Assembly (NCBI GenBank): GCA_028023455.1
Contig: JAQFVV010012416.1
Span: 5,191,594 to 5,255,593 of the forward strand
Direction of reading: 5' to 3'
DNA: 64,000 nt
Source of the DNA: Epiperipatus broadwayi
Lineage: Eukaryota > Onychophora > Udeonychophora > Euonychophora > Peripatidae
The notes beneath the pieces are model-generated. The model was not told the DNA's origin, searched no databases, and was given only the letters and a program-made list of their open reading frames with translations. The stretch's first letter is position 1; each line of letters opens with the position of its first letter. Position numbers and translations under genes: made by a program. Of this stretch, positions 1-12,576 are shown in pieces.

Positions 1-1379
1 CAATTGTTTAGCTATTCCCCTCCTTCAACAATGAGATTGGAAAACAAGTAAGAAATTTAAATTAAAATCATAGTTTTTTTGACATTCCATTTTAATTAAT
101 TATTTTTTTCTTGCCAAAAGGAAAACAAGATAATCAGATTAATTACACTGCCTTTTTCTTTTTGGAGATAAATAATAAAAAAAGAAACATTTCTTAATAA
201 AAATAAAGGGTACTCATCTATTAAAAGCCTACATCACTTGATGGTGCTGTTTCTGTGCAAAAACACAAATATGCTGTTTATGCATCCAAAACTATGGCTA
301 TTGCAACATTAAACTCATAATAGCTGTTTATGGGCCATGTGATGGTGTTATTCTCTATGCAAAAGTACAGAAATTGTATGCCTAGCTATGTGTGACCACG
401 CTTTAAACATATGTTCAGTAATGATAGTTCGCTACCATTTGATATGAAGGGTGTCTGTTTTTCAATTTCACAGAACTGTTGAAATCTTTTTTCAAAATAA
501 TTGTCTCACATACCAACTGTAGTAGTATCACATAGTGATAATTATCATTCTGTCAGCGCACTTCCCTATGCATCTTGGGAAGCTTCTAAAAATTTGGAAA
601 GGTTTTTTCAGAGCGTGATGTGGCAGATTCTTGACAAATTTCATGTTCTCGACAAAATAGCTGTACACAACCGGTAGTTTCAAAAGACATTTTTGGTCTT
701 ACATAATGTTATTCTTTTGTTTTGTGGTTCCACTACAAGCAAGAATTGTCTCTTTTTTTGGAAATAAAATTATTGTTGTTGTTTGAATCAATGGTTGTTG
801 TTGTGATTTCTTTGAACCCAATCAATCCGAAGACTTTTTTTTGCACTTGTATTACAGATTTAAAACAAAGTCAGCTGATAAAATACAAAAACATTGGGTA
901 ATGATTGTTTTGGGATGGTTTTTTAATTTTGCTTATCAAACTGTTAAAAATTATTTTCTTAATAAAAAAAATAAAAAAACTTTACACATTTATTTTTTTA
1001 TTTGCTTTATCTCTCTTAATGTTAGAATAAATAAAAAAATTACTGAAGAAAAAGTTTTTTCTCACAGTAATTTTCAAAACTAAAAACTAAACTGGGAAAT
1101 AGGTAAAACTATTGAAAAGAACAGAATAAATTATTTTTTAGATTTTATAGTTCTCTTTCTTTTACAACTCTTTATAACTTATATTTTAAATATTAAACTT
1201 ATGTTTACCATATCTGAAAATTCTCATATTATCATGTGATGAAAAATTTTTTTTTAAAAATAAATCTCTTTATTCTTTAAAAAAGATATGAGAGGATTAA
1301 ATACTATTTCCCCATGAACTAATTAACTGTAAACCTAAAGATCATGCTGCCAACTATTATCATTAATAGAGCAAGGTAG
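1..1379. other. AT-rich non-coding stretch
   Basis: Long A and T runs throughout. The 80-codon frame at 841-1083 is Lys/Asn/Phe/Ile-rich and low-complexity, with no motif. Nothing else is recognised. Confidence 0.5.
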
Positions 1380-2345
1380 CCATATGGCTACAATATCCTT
1401 TTTTGTAGTAATTGCTTGAGATTGATTGTAATTACGAAACAAGAGGGCAGGTTAGAAACAAATGTATTTTTCATGTGTCATAGCATCAGCCGGAAAGTGA
1501 ACCAGCTAACCTGGAACAACTGCTTGTAAAGCAGCTATCGCTGACCTCTCGACCACCAATGCTTGACAAATGTAGTATTTCTTCCAGATAATTATTGCAC
1601 AAAACACATGTAGGTTCAAGATTTAGCTTGAATTGGTCATTAAGAAACATTTTGGTTGGAATTAAACTGTGTAATAAATTAAAAAGAAATGTCAGCCACG
1701 ATTTGTCCTTAATATAAGTTGCATATAGAAAAAGTCATGTTGTTCTGATGGATAGATGTGAAGATGAGCCCCCGATCTATGCCTTTATTGAAGACATAAG
1801 TTTATCATAGGACTTGTTAGAAAGCCACATCCATTGTCTATAGTAGGCAAGTATTCACAATGGAATACATAATTTATTTTGAGACAAAATAAATTCATTT
1901 TCCTATGAATATGTTCATGATGATGCTATTAAATTATGGTTTAATTGCATTTTAGCCAGATTAATTGGGATAAAAGATTGTAATTTGTGACCTGTAGATA
2001 GTTGCTACAAAGATGACTTGCAAATGTATATTGTGTAACTAGTTGATGTTTTGAATTTATTTAAAATATTCAGAATGATGGAAATGTTTTGGAGATTATC
2101 AGAACATCATCGATGCAATGAACGGTAGTTCCAAGATAAGGATGGAAATGACCTTCAATGTAGTCTTCTATAATCAGGGGATTTACATAAATTGTAAACA
2201 GCAATGAGGTAATCAGTGCACCCTATGGAATGCCATGATTAGGTTTGTAAGATGTTGACAGTCACATATAACTATTCAGTTTAATTGATCTATTAGTGAG
2301 GTAGTTCTGGATAGTAATCATCAGCTTATCATATCTAGACAGATG
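1380..2345 (-). pseudogene. LINE (non-LTR retrotransposon) reverse-transcriptase relic, 3' part
   Basis: Read on the minus strand, 2345-2100 gives NYLTNRSIKLNS, then GIP-stop-GALITSLLFTIYVN, which matches the LINE RT motif GxPQGxxLSPLLFxIYxN with the Gln codon mutated to TAG. About 30 residues on is CIDD at about 2107-2118, the position of the catalytic YxDD box. Further down, about 1700-1580, IPTKMFL and CVLC-x8-H form a C-terminal C-x2-C-x8-H-x4-C zinc knuckle. Its last part (LFLTC) lies beyond a SINE inserted at 1467-1565. Several stops and frame changes show it is dead. A related C-terminal motif occurs in the LINE relic at 53.97 kb. The clade (Jockey/CR1/I-like) is inferred. Confidence 0.72.
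1467..1565 (-). mobile_element. tRNA-derived SINE (family C) inserted in LINE relic
   Basis: On the minus strand it starts TCAAGCATTGGTGGTCGAGAGGTCAGCG (A-box-like, quoted in part: GGTCGAGAGGTCAGCG) and ends ATGCTATGACACATGAAAAA, like the other family C copies. A 9-bp TSD, ACAAATGTA, lies at 1458-1466 and 1566-1574. Excising it restores the zinc-knuckle reading of the LINE. Confidence 0.75.
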
Positions 2346-4786
2346 CAGTCAGACTTAACCTAATGACAGGATGAGCAAATAGCATAGATTTCACTTTATT
2401 TATATGCTGATATTCACAATTCCACTAATATTTAAATCACTTGATTTTTTTTTTCATTTCTTAAAAATTATAAATACTTTATGTGTATGTATATATTTAT
2501 TTTGCAGAGAGGGGGTTTAGTAATTTGTACTAGTTCAGTGAAAATCAAATGTGTTTTTTATTACAATACATATGTTCAAATGATTATTTGGAATCGTTCA
2601 ATGTATTTGAAGCCAGATGTCAAGATATTTATTAGTTTCGTGAGAAAAGTTTATTTAATTAGTTTATTTAATTGAAAGCAATAGTTATTTATGTTCGATC
2701 AGTAAGTAATACGGATGTTCAAATGTTACATGTCCTTCAAAGAAACTAAAAATTGGACTGTTATATATATCGCAGAAATCCCATAGTTAAGCTCTTATCA
2801 AAAAAAGAAAAGTGATTTCTCATTGCAAATTAAGTTTTCATCCCGAAAAGATGGATTTAACTACAAAAAATTAAATGCAGCAAAATATGTTTATTTACAG
2901 ATGAGAAATGAAAAAATTCTAAAACTGAAAGTTCGAAATTTAAATTACAGATTTCTCAACTTTTTTTTTTTTTTTTAAATTAAGATTCCAAAGTTTTTAA
3001 AACATGAACTTAATTTTCTAACAATCTGCTAAGCTTTTTCTTAAATCCGTCCTCATTCACGATTTTAAAAAAAAAAAATATACATATATCCAACCCATCT
3101 TATGAAGTTTTTTATTACCACCTCAACCTGAGGCAAGGGTGTCAATAAAAAAGACTTAGTAATTTATCTAATAAAATTAAACGCGCAATGAATAATAATT
3201 TACACCTATCCCTAAAACATAAAGTTAAAAAATAATTAAAAGGATATTAGTATCTTTTAAAAAAAAACATCAACTTTGCGTTTCAGCATCGACATTAGTA
3301 TTTATACAAGCAAAAATGAGATCCAAACAAGCGTCCATAAATTCTTGTGTGTGTGTGAATGTATATATTAATTTTGCAGTGAAAAGTTTAGTAATTTTTA
3401 ACAATTCAATGGAAATCAAAAACTATCATTAACGACCAAGTAATAATTTTTATTATTCTATTATAGTGCTTAGTTTCAAATGACTATTTGAAATCGTCCA
3501 ATGTCTCTTTACAGGGAAAGAATCTAACTGGAGGGAATAAGGGTGCAATAATAGTGCATCTGCCTAGCATGTCTATAATGTAGATTTGTAATCCAGATAG
3601 ATAAAACTGGAAAAAAAAATTGGTATCAATTAGATTTAGGATTTTTGTTTTAGGTAGTCAGCCCACATTCAATTCAGCTAACCATCTTGCATAGGTTAGT
3701 AAATGGATATTAATCTATTGTTAGCTAGAAAAAAACCAAGGATGGAAAAATGCTCCAAATCTTCACTACCTGATGATTGAGAAGTGTAGACTGTAATGAC
3801 TGCTCAAAAAGGCTGTTGGAAAGGCTTTTGCTAATAATATATTATTGAAAACATTTGTGATCAATTCTAATAAGATATATATTTTTAGTATTACATAAGG
3901 TGCAAATAAGATAGATGAATAAATAACTAATCAAATACTTTTATTGCTCATGTGTTCCAAAGAAGTTCCAAATGCTAAATAAAAAGTGATAAACTCATAA
4001 AATATGTACAGATAACATTAAAAAACAATGCTGAACTAATCTAGATTTTCTTAACGTTCCTGCAAAAATTAGACAAAACTAAAAAAATGGTGAAAAAAAG
4101 CATCACATAGCTATGGATTAATAATTATGTACTTCTTTATATTAGTATATATATATATATATTGAAGCAGTCGGATCTGAATTCGATCCTAGCTTCATGA
4201 CATCTAGCCATGAGCCCACTTCAAAGCCTAGTACTAACCTTAAATTTCCGATGCAATGGGGCTTTATACGTTCAATCCACGCTAATTTCCATAAAGAATA
4301 ACTTATTTCATAAATGCGTATTAAAATTAATTAGTTTCAGATTTAAATTGATCAATTCTATTAATAAATTCATGATAGAATTATTCATGAATTTATATAT
4401 TATAACTGCGTGGATTGTGCATATATATTTGTAAATATTTAAATATATATAATTGTTTAAAAGTTTCATTGTGTCGGGAATGTTTGATTTTATTTTTAAA
4501 TAATTTGTTAAAGTTTTATTGATTAAAAGCTACATTCTTTCGATGAGCTTTCAGATTTTCCCTTTCCAAAAACAACAGTTAAAGTTTTATTAATTAGAAA
4601 AAAAAGATAAGAATTTCCTAATTAAAATCATTTTCTGATTTTAAGAATTAATTTTTTAATTAGAAAATGAATTCAAGTTAATGAGTTTGAAAGCCTTATC
4701 AAAGGAATGTATCTAAAAACAACCAGTAAATCTAAAAACATTGATAATGAAAGAAGCGCTAGCCCAAAAGCATCAAATACAGTAGT
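2346..4786. other. AT-rich stretch with a diverged direct repeat
   Basis: About 2481-2605 and 3349-3508 are diverged direct copies, both with a TTTTGCAG motif, then GTTTAGTAATTT, and ending AATCGTYCAATGT. A (TA)n run lies near 4147-4162. No coding sequence is supported; the 74-codon frame at 4210-4434 shows no motif. Confidence 0.45.
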
Positions 4787-5105
4787 ATATATAGCTCTGA
4801 AAAGTTTGGAAAGAGAAGCCATCTTTGTTGTAGAGAAGTGCAGTAAACTCAGTGTGTTTTAAATAGTGTTTCGATTATGGTGAAGGGCTAGAACATCAAG
4901 AATCTGGCTACGGTTCCTGAAGCCCTTTGAGAATCTTCAATGAAGCTGCTGAATCTTCCCTGACCAATCATGCTGCTAAAATTGTGAAAATTGTTTAAAA
5001 TACTGTTCAAGTAATTGACCAAATGGTGCCTACGTTTTTTACCAACCTGGACGTGTAAAATAAGAACCAGCCCCGGAAGAAATGGGTAATATGTTTCCAA
5101 ATGAA
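4787..5105. other. Less AT-rich island, possible decayed coding fragment
   Basis: Composition differs from the surroundings, and open stretches exist on both strands (70 codons on minus at 4888-5100). No frame gives a family motif I recognise, and the + strand needs several stops and shifts to be read through. It may be old transposon or pseudogene sequence. Confidence 0.2.
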
Positions 5106-5879
5106 CCTTAAACCTTGTGGCCAGTTTCGAACTTTACTTTATACTCCCTTTTAGAGCTCTTTTATTCTTTATTGTAACAATCTTTATAAAACCTTTTATT
5201 CATGCTACTGTAAATTTATATCGTAGTTCTCTGAACCTCTAGTCTTTAAACTTTCTCTTTTCTTACTTGGTGGTTCATTTATTATATTATATATATATTT
5301 GTGTGCTTTATTAATGTTTATTTTTAATTATATGCCAATAATCTTCCGACTCGATGAGCTCCTTTGTTCTATTTGCCTCACGCAAATAATATAATATTAA
5401 ATCTGATAATAATTCTCGCCCATTAGAACTAGATTTATACAGTTCTATCAATCATCGAATAGAAAGAAATTATTAAATGTGTGTTATTTTTATAATTGTC
5501 TAATAATAAATTATTAGCTCCATTTTTAATCTATGCCACCGCTATTTTCTCGTCCCACTAATATTTATTTATTCAAATATAATCTTAAAATGTTTTTATT
5601 GCAAAAGGGCTGATAAAGGAATCAAATATATTCTAATTCAAATTTCTGTTACTCGCTATTAAGATTCAGGAAGGGCACGATGATTGGGGCATAATTAATA
5701 TGATTTACAAATACTTTAAAATAGTTTTCGTTAAAAGTTCGTTTGACTTTAATTAATTTGATCAAGTCATCACGTAGAGCATTCTATATGGGTTTTATTT
5801 TTCAAACGATGACTGTCCAGTCATCATCTTCAACGTTGCTGGCATAAGGCTATCGTTCATTTTGCACGCTTGTTGGTAG
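5106..5879. other. AT-rich stretch, nothing recognised
   Basis: No exon, element end or tandem structure was seen. Confidence 0.4.
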
Positions 5880-6170
5880 TAATATCTCTGTTATTTCAAA
5901 TAATCGAGGAAGAAAGCACCTCCTCCCCTGTTCATGTTATAATTGGAACACCAAGGGCTCGTAGTTACGACTCGGCCTGGTTTCCCTCATGTTCCACATC
6001 TCAATAGGGCAGTAAGTCTTGTGAAAGACAAGCCACCATGAGACTTAAACTACCGACCAGCAATTATCTTTCATCTTCTAGCTCATACTTCATCAGCACC
6101 GTTACCTCTCTGTTCCAGTAAAGCCCGCTCCGATGCTCGTAATTTGTGATGATTTCAATTAAAGTCGAAC
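5880..6170. other. GC-richer island of unknown origin
   Basis: About 290 bp of clearly higher GC content in otherwise AT-rich DNA. There is no long open frame, tRNA-like box or inverted terminus. A fragment of an LTR or another mobile element is possible but not shown. Confidence 0.25.
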
Positions 6171-6654
6171 AAATTATCAGATATATTTAATTAAATAAGT
6201 TTTTCAATAAAGATTAAAGTTATGCCCTAAAATACGTATCTTGCTCTTCATGAATGGATTTGCGAATGTGAAAATAAATATCACATTCTTTTGTATAAAA
6301 TTAGAGTAATAAATTCCTTTACTAATGAATACCTTTATCTGCCTTTTATTCCTTGTTGGGGGCATAGACATAGACTTTCAAATAATGCATAATATTCATT
6401 GGCATATAACAAGAACCGCCACTCTTATTATTATTATAAATTCTGTTAAAGGCTAGAGGTAATTAATATAATCATTATTTAAAATTCAAACAAAACAAAT
6501 TATTATTATTAAATATTTTCTAAACACACTTGGTTTCTTTGTTCTTAATTCTTTTATAATTATTCTAATGTTAATGCTCGCTGTCTGTGTTGGCAACCTG
6601 AACATATACATATGATTCGATTTAAAATTATTTTTAGTCAGTTTATTATCAGAT

Positions 6655-6835
6655 ATTAATGTCAGTTCAAGGGTCTCTAGTCATCACCAACCATTGAGCT
6701 AGTTTCTTGGCGCATAGCACTGTGCCGTCGATTTAGATTTCTACTAATCTGAGCTGGTGAGTTGGGTTTGAATTCAGTTTGAACCAGCTGAGTTTGGATC
6801 CGACTTGCAGTTTAGGTGGTGGTTTTTTTGACTGG
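6655..6835. other. GC-richer island, SINE-like but unclassified
   Basis: A short compositional island with GGGTTTGAATTC, reminiscent of a Pol III B box. No convincing A box or TSD was found. It lies next to the (TA)n tract that borders the Penelope element. Confidence 0.25.
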
Positions 6836-6994
6836 TACAATATATATATATAATTAAAATTACCTCAAATCCAAAATTCAACTAGACCAGCATAAAAATA
6901 ATATTAAAACACAACCAAAGGTTTCACTGCTACAAGCAGACTTCTCAAGTGTAAACAACTACAAAAACTATACAATATATATATATATATAATA

Positions 6995-7599
6995 TTAACC
7001 ATTACCCATAAATCCATTCACTTCCCATCTACCCTTAATATTAAAAGAACTCTTAAATAAGTTAATTGCTTCAGAATAATAAATTTTCAATAATAAAGAT
7101 TCTTTAATTCTTCTTTTGATTTCATTTCTCTCAAAGAAGACAACCTTAGCTTCATCAAAATTAATAGTGTGGCCTGTATCTTTTTCATGGCCATACAAAG
7201 CAGAACTAAGATATCTATTTTTAACTCTACTTTTATGAACATTTATCATTTCATTTAAACTCAAACTATTCTGACCTATGTAGACCTTCTTACAAATAAA
7301 CAAAGGATAAAATATACTACACCAGGAATAGTCTTTCTATCAAAAATTTCTTTTGTATTATTTAATAAATTATTCAATGTAACACCCCTTTTCCAAGCAA
7401 TTTTCTTATTTCCAAACAATTTACTATTTCTACATACAATTTTATAATAAGACAATTTAAATGGCAAAGAAATAAAATCATATTTTTCTTTACCCTTTAC
7501 ATCCTTACAAATATTACTATTACATAAAATCCTTTTAACAAATTTATCAGAGTAACCAACCCTCAGGTAATCTTTATAAAATTGACATTTCTGAAACAA
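6995..7599 (-). pseudogene. GIY-YIG endonuclease domain of the Penelope-like element (frameshifted)
   Basis: Two overlapping minus frames carry it. The first (7599-7276) ends with GVVYFIL, the GIY half. The second (7303-6995) starts around CKKVYIGQNSLSLNEMI, the YIG half, continues with a basic stretch and H/E residues (KDTGHTINF, FFERNEIKRRIKES) and ends WEVNG. The switch of frame between the halves shows a lesion. Upstream in a third stretch (about 7770-7600) a segment with C-x5-C-x2-C-x-H resembles the Cys/His linker seen in some Penelope groups. Confidence 0.75.
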
Positions 7600-7803
7600 A
7601 GCTAACCTATTAGAATTATTTAATTTATTATTCCGATGACAATAATTCCTTAAAGCAGCTACTTTATGAGATACCGACTGATAGCTATCAGGTTTAATTA
7701 TAGATCTTAATTCTCTACTTTTAACTAAATGACTGCATAGTAAACAATTAGTTTCTATACATTTCTAATCACCAAAAGATCTAAAACTTTAACTTACCAA
7801 AAT

Positions 7804-8532
7804 CTAACCCCCCCCTCCTTCTAACACAAATTTTATAGAAGGATCAAAACAATTAAACTTATTTACAAATTCCTTCAATTTATCATACTCAAATACAAAT
7901 AAACAATCATCAACATATCTGACAAAGAACTTTATATATAAACAATTCTTTTTAATAATAATTTCCTCTTCCATATAATTAATATAAACTGAACATACTA
8001 AAGGAGAAATAATATAACCTATTATCCACTCTTCCTTAATAATATAAAAATTACCTTTATAAGTAAAATACATAGAATCTTCCAATAACAAAAGCAAATC
8101 TTTAATTACCTTAATTTTATTTTTTGATAAAGAACTTTTCGTAATTAAAACAGACATAAGAACATCAATACTGCTTAACCTATTAACAGACTGATACATA
8201 TTTTCAATATCTAAACTTCCAAATACCCAATTACTTTCCATTTTAAAATTATTAATCTTATCAAAAGCCTCAAAAGAAGAAGAAACTGTGTAATGACCAA
8301 AATCAACAAATTGTTTTAAAAAATTATTCAAGAATCTAGAAATACCCTCTACAACACTACCTGTAAAATCAAAAATAAATCTTAAAGGAAAACCATCTTT
8401 ATGAGTTTTAATATTCACAAACATTTTAGCTGATATGAAATCATTTGGATAGCATTTTAAATAATCTACTGTATTAAAAATTTTTAAATTAACCATTTTC
8501 TTCATAATATCTATCAATTTTCTTTTAATCAA
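7804..8532 (-). pseudogene. Penelope-like reverse transcriptase fragment
   Basis: An open frame of 242 codons. KTHKDGFPLRFIFDF (about residues 42-56) matches the Penelope motif around KTHK..PLR.I. FGSLDIENMYQSV carries the first catalytic Asp, and ISPLVCSVYINYMEEE matches the LSP region. RYVDDCLFVF (catalytic YVDD, + strand 7907-7918) follows, then KFVLEGGGG at the frameshift. The catalytic aspartates are retained, but the frame breaks at the G run and the N-terminal region is incomplete. No partner or host function is expected. Confidence 0.85.
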
Positions 8533-8819
8533 ATTTTAAAAATATATAAATTATGGCAATGATTTAAAAAAAAAACAACTTTTAAATGTCTTCCATTTAA
8601 ATAAATCTGTGTATATACTTTTTAATAGAATCATTATAATTCATAGGCTATCTATCCATCCATCCATCCATCCAGAATAAATGCTTCATATTCTATGTAG
8701 TACACACTCTTTTCCTAGCTAAATTTCAATATAAATTTAATTTGTTTAGTTAAAATATACAGCTTATTCCAAAATATAAACTATAATAAACGATATTCAA
8801 TAGTTTTAAAATAGTGGGT

Positions 8820-8867
8820 TTTTTTTCTTTTTGCATTGTATATATATATATGTGTGTGTGTGTGTGA
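8820..8867. repeat. Microsatellite (TA)n-(TG)n
   Basis: A TATATATATA tract runs into TGTGTGTGTG just after a T run. A similar compound tract occurs at about 50248-50280. Confidence 0.7.
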
Positions 8868-8904
8868 TATTCAAATATAAATATAATGTCTATACTAAAC
8901 TTAA

Positions 8905-9165
8905 TGTTGACTTTCAAACTTTCTACAGCTATGCATTCTATCACATATAACTGATACACATGATTACATACATGTGAAAAAGATAAATGATCTCCAATAT
9001 ACATATTTCATGCTGAACTAGCATTCAGCATCTGGATCAACAGATGAGTGCTAGTTCAGCATGAAATATGTATATAGATCACTTATCTTTCTCACGTATG
9101 TGTGGGCATGTGCATCAGTTGTATAAGATGGAGTGAATAGTCATAGGAAGCTTGAAAGTCACAGT
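8905..9165. repeat. Fold-back copy of family A
   Basis: Left arm about 8908-9022 and right arm about 9047-9163 are complementary, with GCTAGTTCAGCATGAAATAT and its reverse at the centre and a 24-bp loop. The right arm carries the family A order: CAGCATGAAAT, CATCAGTTGTATAAGATGG, AAGCTTGAAAGTC, GTTCAAGTCC. A (TA)n tract follows at 9181-9200. Confidence 0.75.
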
Positions 9166-9200
9166 TCAAGTCCTTTCTAAATATATATATATATATATTG

Positions 9201-11574
9201 TAACCTTTCTATCTTGTCATTGTATGGTTGTTGTTAATGGACAATTTTGGGTAAAAAAAATTAAATTTTATATAATGATTGATAAAAACTTATTGAATTT
9301 GTAGAAAAATTTGAATATATTGTTTCTTTAGTGCTAAATTTGAGCTAACTTTCTTCAGAAAGATATAATCTATATAATTTATAAATATGAACTATAAATT
9401 GTACTATTAATTTTAAAACAAGAAAGTAAATCATATTTAAATTAATGTAAAATATTTTTCATTAGTAATTATAATGATTAAAATTAATATTTTTTACAAA
9501 TTGGAAAATTGATACTTATTGGTTATTTTAAATTATTTAATTAATGATAAAATAAATGAGGAGTGAGATGTGTGTTAATAGATGTGCTAACACATTTATT
9601 AAATAATAAAGGAGACTGGCCACTTTCATTAACTTCTCAATTTGGAATGCCAGATGTAGCAAGATATTTGATCATGGCTGTGATGACTCAATGATTAATC
9701 GTTTTTTCAAATCCCTCTACAAGATAAAAGAAGAGGATAAATGAACTTGTCAACCTTGGCTAATGGACCAAACCTGGAGCCAGATGAGGCTAGAATCCTA
9801 ATTCATGTGTTTATTAGGCCCAAAACTAGAACTTTCTCCCATCCACTAAACAAATAATATATTACATCTTTCACTTAAAAATAATCTAAATTTAACTATG
9901 AAGATCTTTCGTACATCCTATATATTTTATACACAAACTTTGTATTAATTGCATACTATACAATTAACTTACTATATCAACTTATAAATATTTGTATAGT
10001 CCTCGTTACTTTATATTCCTAACTAATTAAGCTCATGATACGCTGTCTTAAGGCATTAATATAATCTTTGATTTTATTTATAGTTCTTTATGTTTCTTTC
10101 ATACTTGTATTAATTAACCATCATGAGCTTCTTATACTGCTCTTAAGACTAAATTGTTGGTCTAATTGCATACCTCATTTATATGTATACATTGAAACTT
10201 TCTTATAAACAATGTTATCCTATCATTGATTGCTTTTGTATCCACTCTAATGTGTAAATAAAGTTTGATTTTTTGAAAGTAAAGGAATTTACTTCCTGGT
10301 ACATTAGTTAATTTGTTCATTATCTAAATAAAAAATATTGCTTTTAATCATATAAATTTCATAAAAGTTCATAAAATTAATAATTAGAATAATAATGTAA
10401 ATTATAAAACTTAGGTGTTAAAATTGGATTTTAAATAAAGATTATTTTCTTATTAAAAGATAATTTAAATTTTGCATTATTAAAATTAATAAATATTGAT
10501 TTTATAATATTAGTTTTAAATTATTTTTAAAATTGTAAACATTAATTTTCATTTTAGCTAGATGTCTGAAGGTAATTAACCAATCAGATATTGTGAAATT
10601 TTTCATATAAATAGAAGATAAGAAGGTGATTTGGGAAGATAATTAAGAAATCATTAGAGGTTTTCCTTACCTAAATATTTTAAGTATAAATTTATTAAAA
10701 TAGTATTATTTTAGTAATGAAAGTTAATAATAATAATTCTAAAAATATGGAATTACTTTTAAAAAGTTGCTAATTTATTTCTTCATGGAATAAGAAGTAA
10801 ATTATCATTGTTGGCATTTTACATATGCTGAATACAAACTTATGATAATGGTTGGAACAAAACTTCATTCACTTGGATATGTACTTCAACAAGAAAAACT
10901 GCATATTATTAAACCATTTTTTAACAACAAACTTTCAGATTATACTTGAAATATTGATTACTAATCAAGACCTGAAATTCAATCAAAAGAAGCAGGATCC
11001 AAATTAGTATCAACAAATAAAAATTACTGTGAACCCTGAAGGACTTTGGTTGGTGAGTTGAACAGCTACTGTGAACATTTGCAGACACAGGAGTTTGATA
11101 ATGATTAAGGGTGGATGTTCAGCTTCATTGACCTCAGTGTGCAAAATGATATAGACAAATATTTGTTCTCATGGTGTGCAAGTTAATCTGGTTTGATTTC
11201 AAGACTACATGAATTAAATGTTGCATTGGTGGGTGTGAGTTTATACTCCTTTTCCTCAAGTGTGGTGATAGTGGTCATAAGGGGCTTGGTTCATTTGAGA
11301 GGTTGGTCGATGATCATCGTCTGGCCCAGGAATATCTTCCAGGAGGGTGAAAGTCACTATCTTCATATGGACTTCGCTGTAAAGGGCTACTGCACCCCTT
11401 GATGTATTATTTGATAGGTCAGTGTTGATTTACACTCACTATTATTAGGTTTCATTTGTTAGCTTTAAATTTATTGCATTTGTAAGGTGGTTGGTCTGCT
11501 TTGAGCCACTGCCAATTTTTGTAACATTGATGGAGTTTTTGAAGATTGCTATCTTAATATACATTGGGCACTGA
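9201..11574. other. AT-rich stretch with a compositional island
   Basis: Mostly A/T-rich and featureless. About 11030-11420 is GC-richer and carries a 69-codon plus frame and shorter minus frames. None has a recognisable motif, and I treat it as an unclassified repeat or relic. Confidence 0.35.
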
Positions 11575-11735
11575 TTATTTATATGTGTGGGAGATGGTCA
11601 TCTGGATCAAACTGATGAGTGTTGGTTCAGGACAAAATACCTATATTGGAAATCATGGTCATGTTATCATTTGTATAAGGTGGAGTGCATAGCTGTAGGA
11701 AGCTTGAAAGTCTGAGTTCAAATCTCTTATAATTA
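11575..11735 (+). repeat. Family A copy
   Basis: Contains GGGAGATGGTCATCTGGATC, CTGATGAGTGTTGGTTCAG, TTGTATAAGGTGGAGTGCAT and AAGCTTGAAAGTCTGAGTTC in family order. It ends in a B-box-like GAGTTCAAATCTC. Confidence 0.7.
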
Positions 11736-12026
11736 CAACTACTTTATTGTAATATCTATAAAAAAATAAAGATTTGACTTTTATTGTATAAGCTATTAAG
11801 GGGTGGCAGCATTTAAGAGAAAGTGTTCAGGGGAAACAGTCATTCCTATTGCTTTCCCCTAACTCGCCCTCTGAAAACAGAATATAATGAGCAAGCGATT
11901 ATACTTAATCATTGCCAATGGGAGTATACAACTGCTTGACAGTGTCTCAACATAATTTATTGTATCATCTTGAGAGTTATCACAATTTTTATAGAGTCCC
12001 ACATCATTAAAATATATATCCATTCA

Positions 12027-12223
12027 TGTTTGTAAAATATTTACAATGTTCCATAGCTATATTATTCCAGCCCACACTTCCTTTTTAAATAAAGAATGCT
12101 CAAATTTTAGCACTAAAGTAAAAAGGATCTTTTCAACATAATGCTAAAATTTGAGATATCTTTATTAAAAGAAGGTGTGTGGTTGGAATAATATATCTAT
12201 GGGCATTTCAAATATTTTATATA
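12027..12223. repeat. Inverted repeat (hairpin), MITE-like
   Basis: Left arm about 12027-12113 and right arm about 12142-12223 are complementary. TTCCAGCCCACACTTC pairs with GAAGGTGTGTGGTTGGAA, and TGCTCAAATTTTAGCA with TGCTAAAATTTGAG. The loop is about 28 bp. No coding sequence. Confidence 0.7.
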
Positions 12224-12576
12224 GATTTTAGTAAATGGTATGTACTGTTTCTATACTCATTTTTGTAATATCTTTTCTGGTTTTAATTTTATGATGAAAG
12301 GCAGATATTTTGCTCCTTCATCTGTTATTATGCCAAACTCCATAAAGACTTTTCTAGACACAACTATAATCTCATAGTTCTGAAATTGGGCTGCATTGAA
12401 ATTGACAAAATGTTTCATGTAGTGTGAAATATGTTTTGATTAATTTTCTTAATCCAGGTCTTGCAAAATTTTACAATTAGAGTTTTGATTGCACTTGTAA
12501 TGATATTTTGAAATTTAAAAGTGATATAAACTTTTTAATATTTTTATCTATAATCTTTTCTATACAGTAATAATGG

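Larger units (their letters stand above)
6850..8535 (-). mobile_element. Degraded Penelope-like retroelement (RT + GIY-YIG), 5'-truncated
   Basis: On the minus strand a Penelope-type reverse transcriptase (8532-7804) is followed by a cysteine-bearing linker and a C-terminal GIY-YIG endonuclease (7599-6995). This is the domain order of canonical endonuclease-bearing Penelope-like elements. The 3' non-coding part runs to a (TA)n tract at about 6841-6852, fitting the AT-rich targets known for the class. Frame is lost at a G run near 7807-7816, at a TAG just before the CIETNCLLC segment, and between the 7599 and 7303 frames. The RT begins part-way through its N-terminal region, so the 5' end is missing. 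Two further 3' fragments of the same family lie at 17.0-17.9 kb. Confidence 0.85.

Noticed and set aside
11193-11402. 69-codon plus frame in a GC-richer island
   Set aside because: No domain, splice context or second supporting feature; open frame is explained by local base composition.
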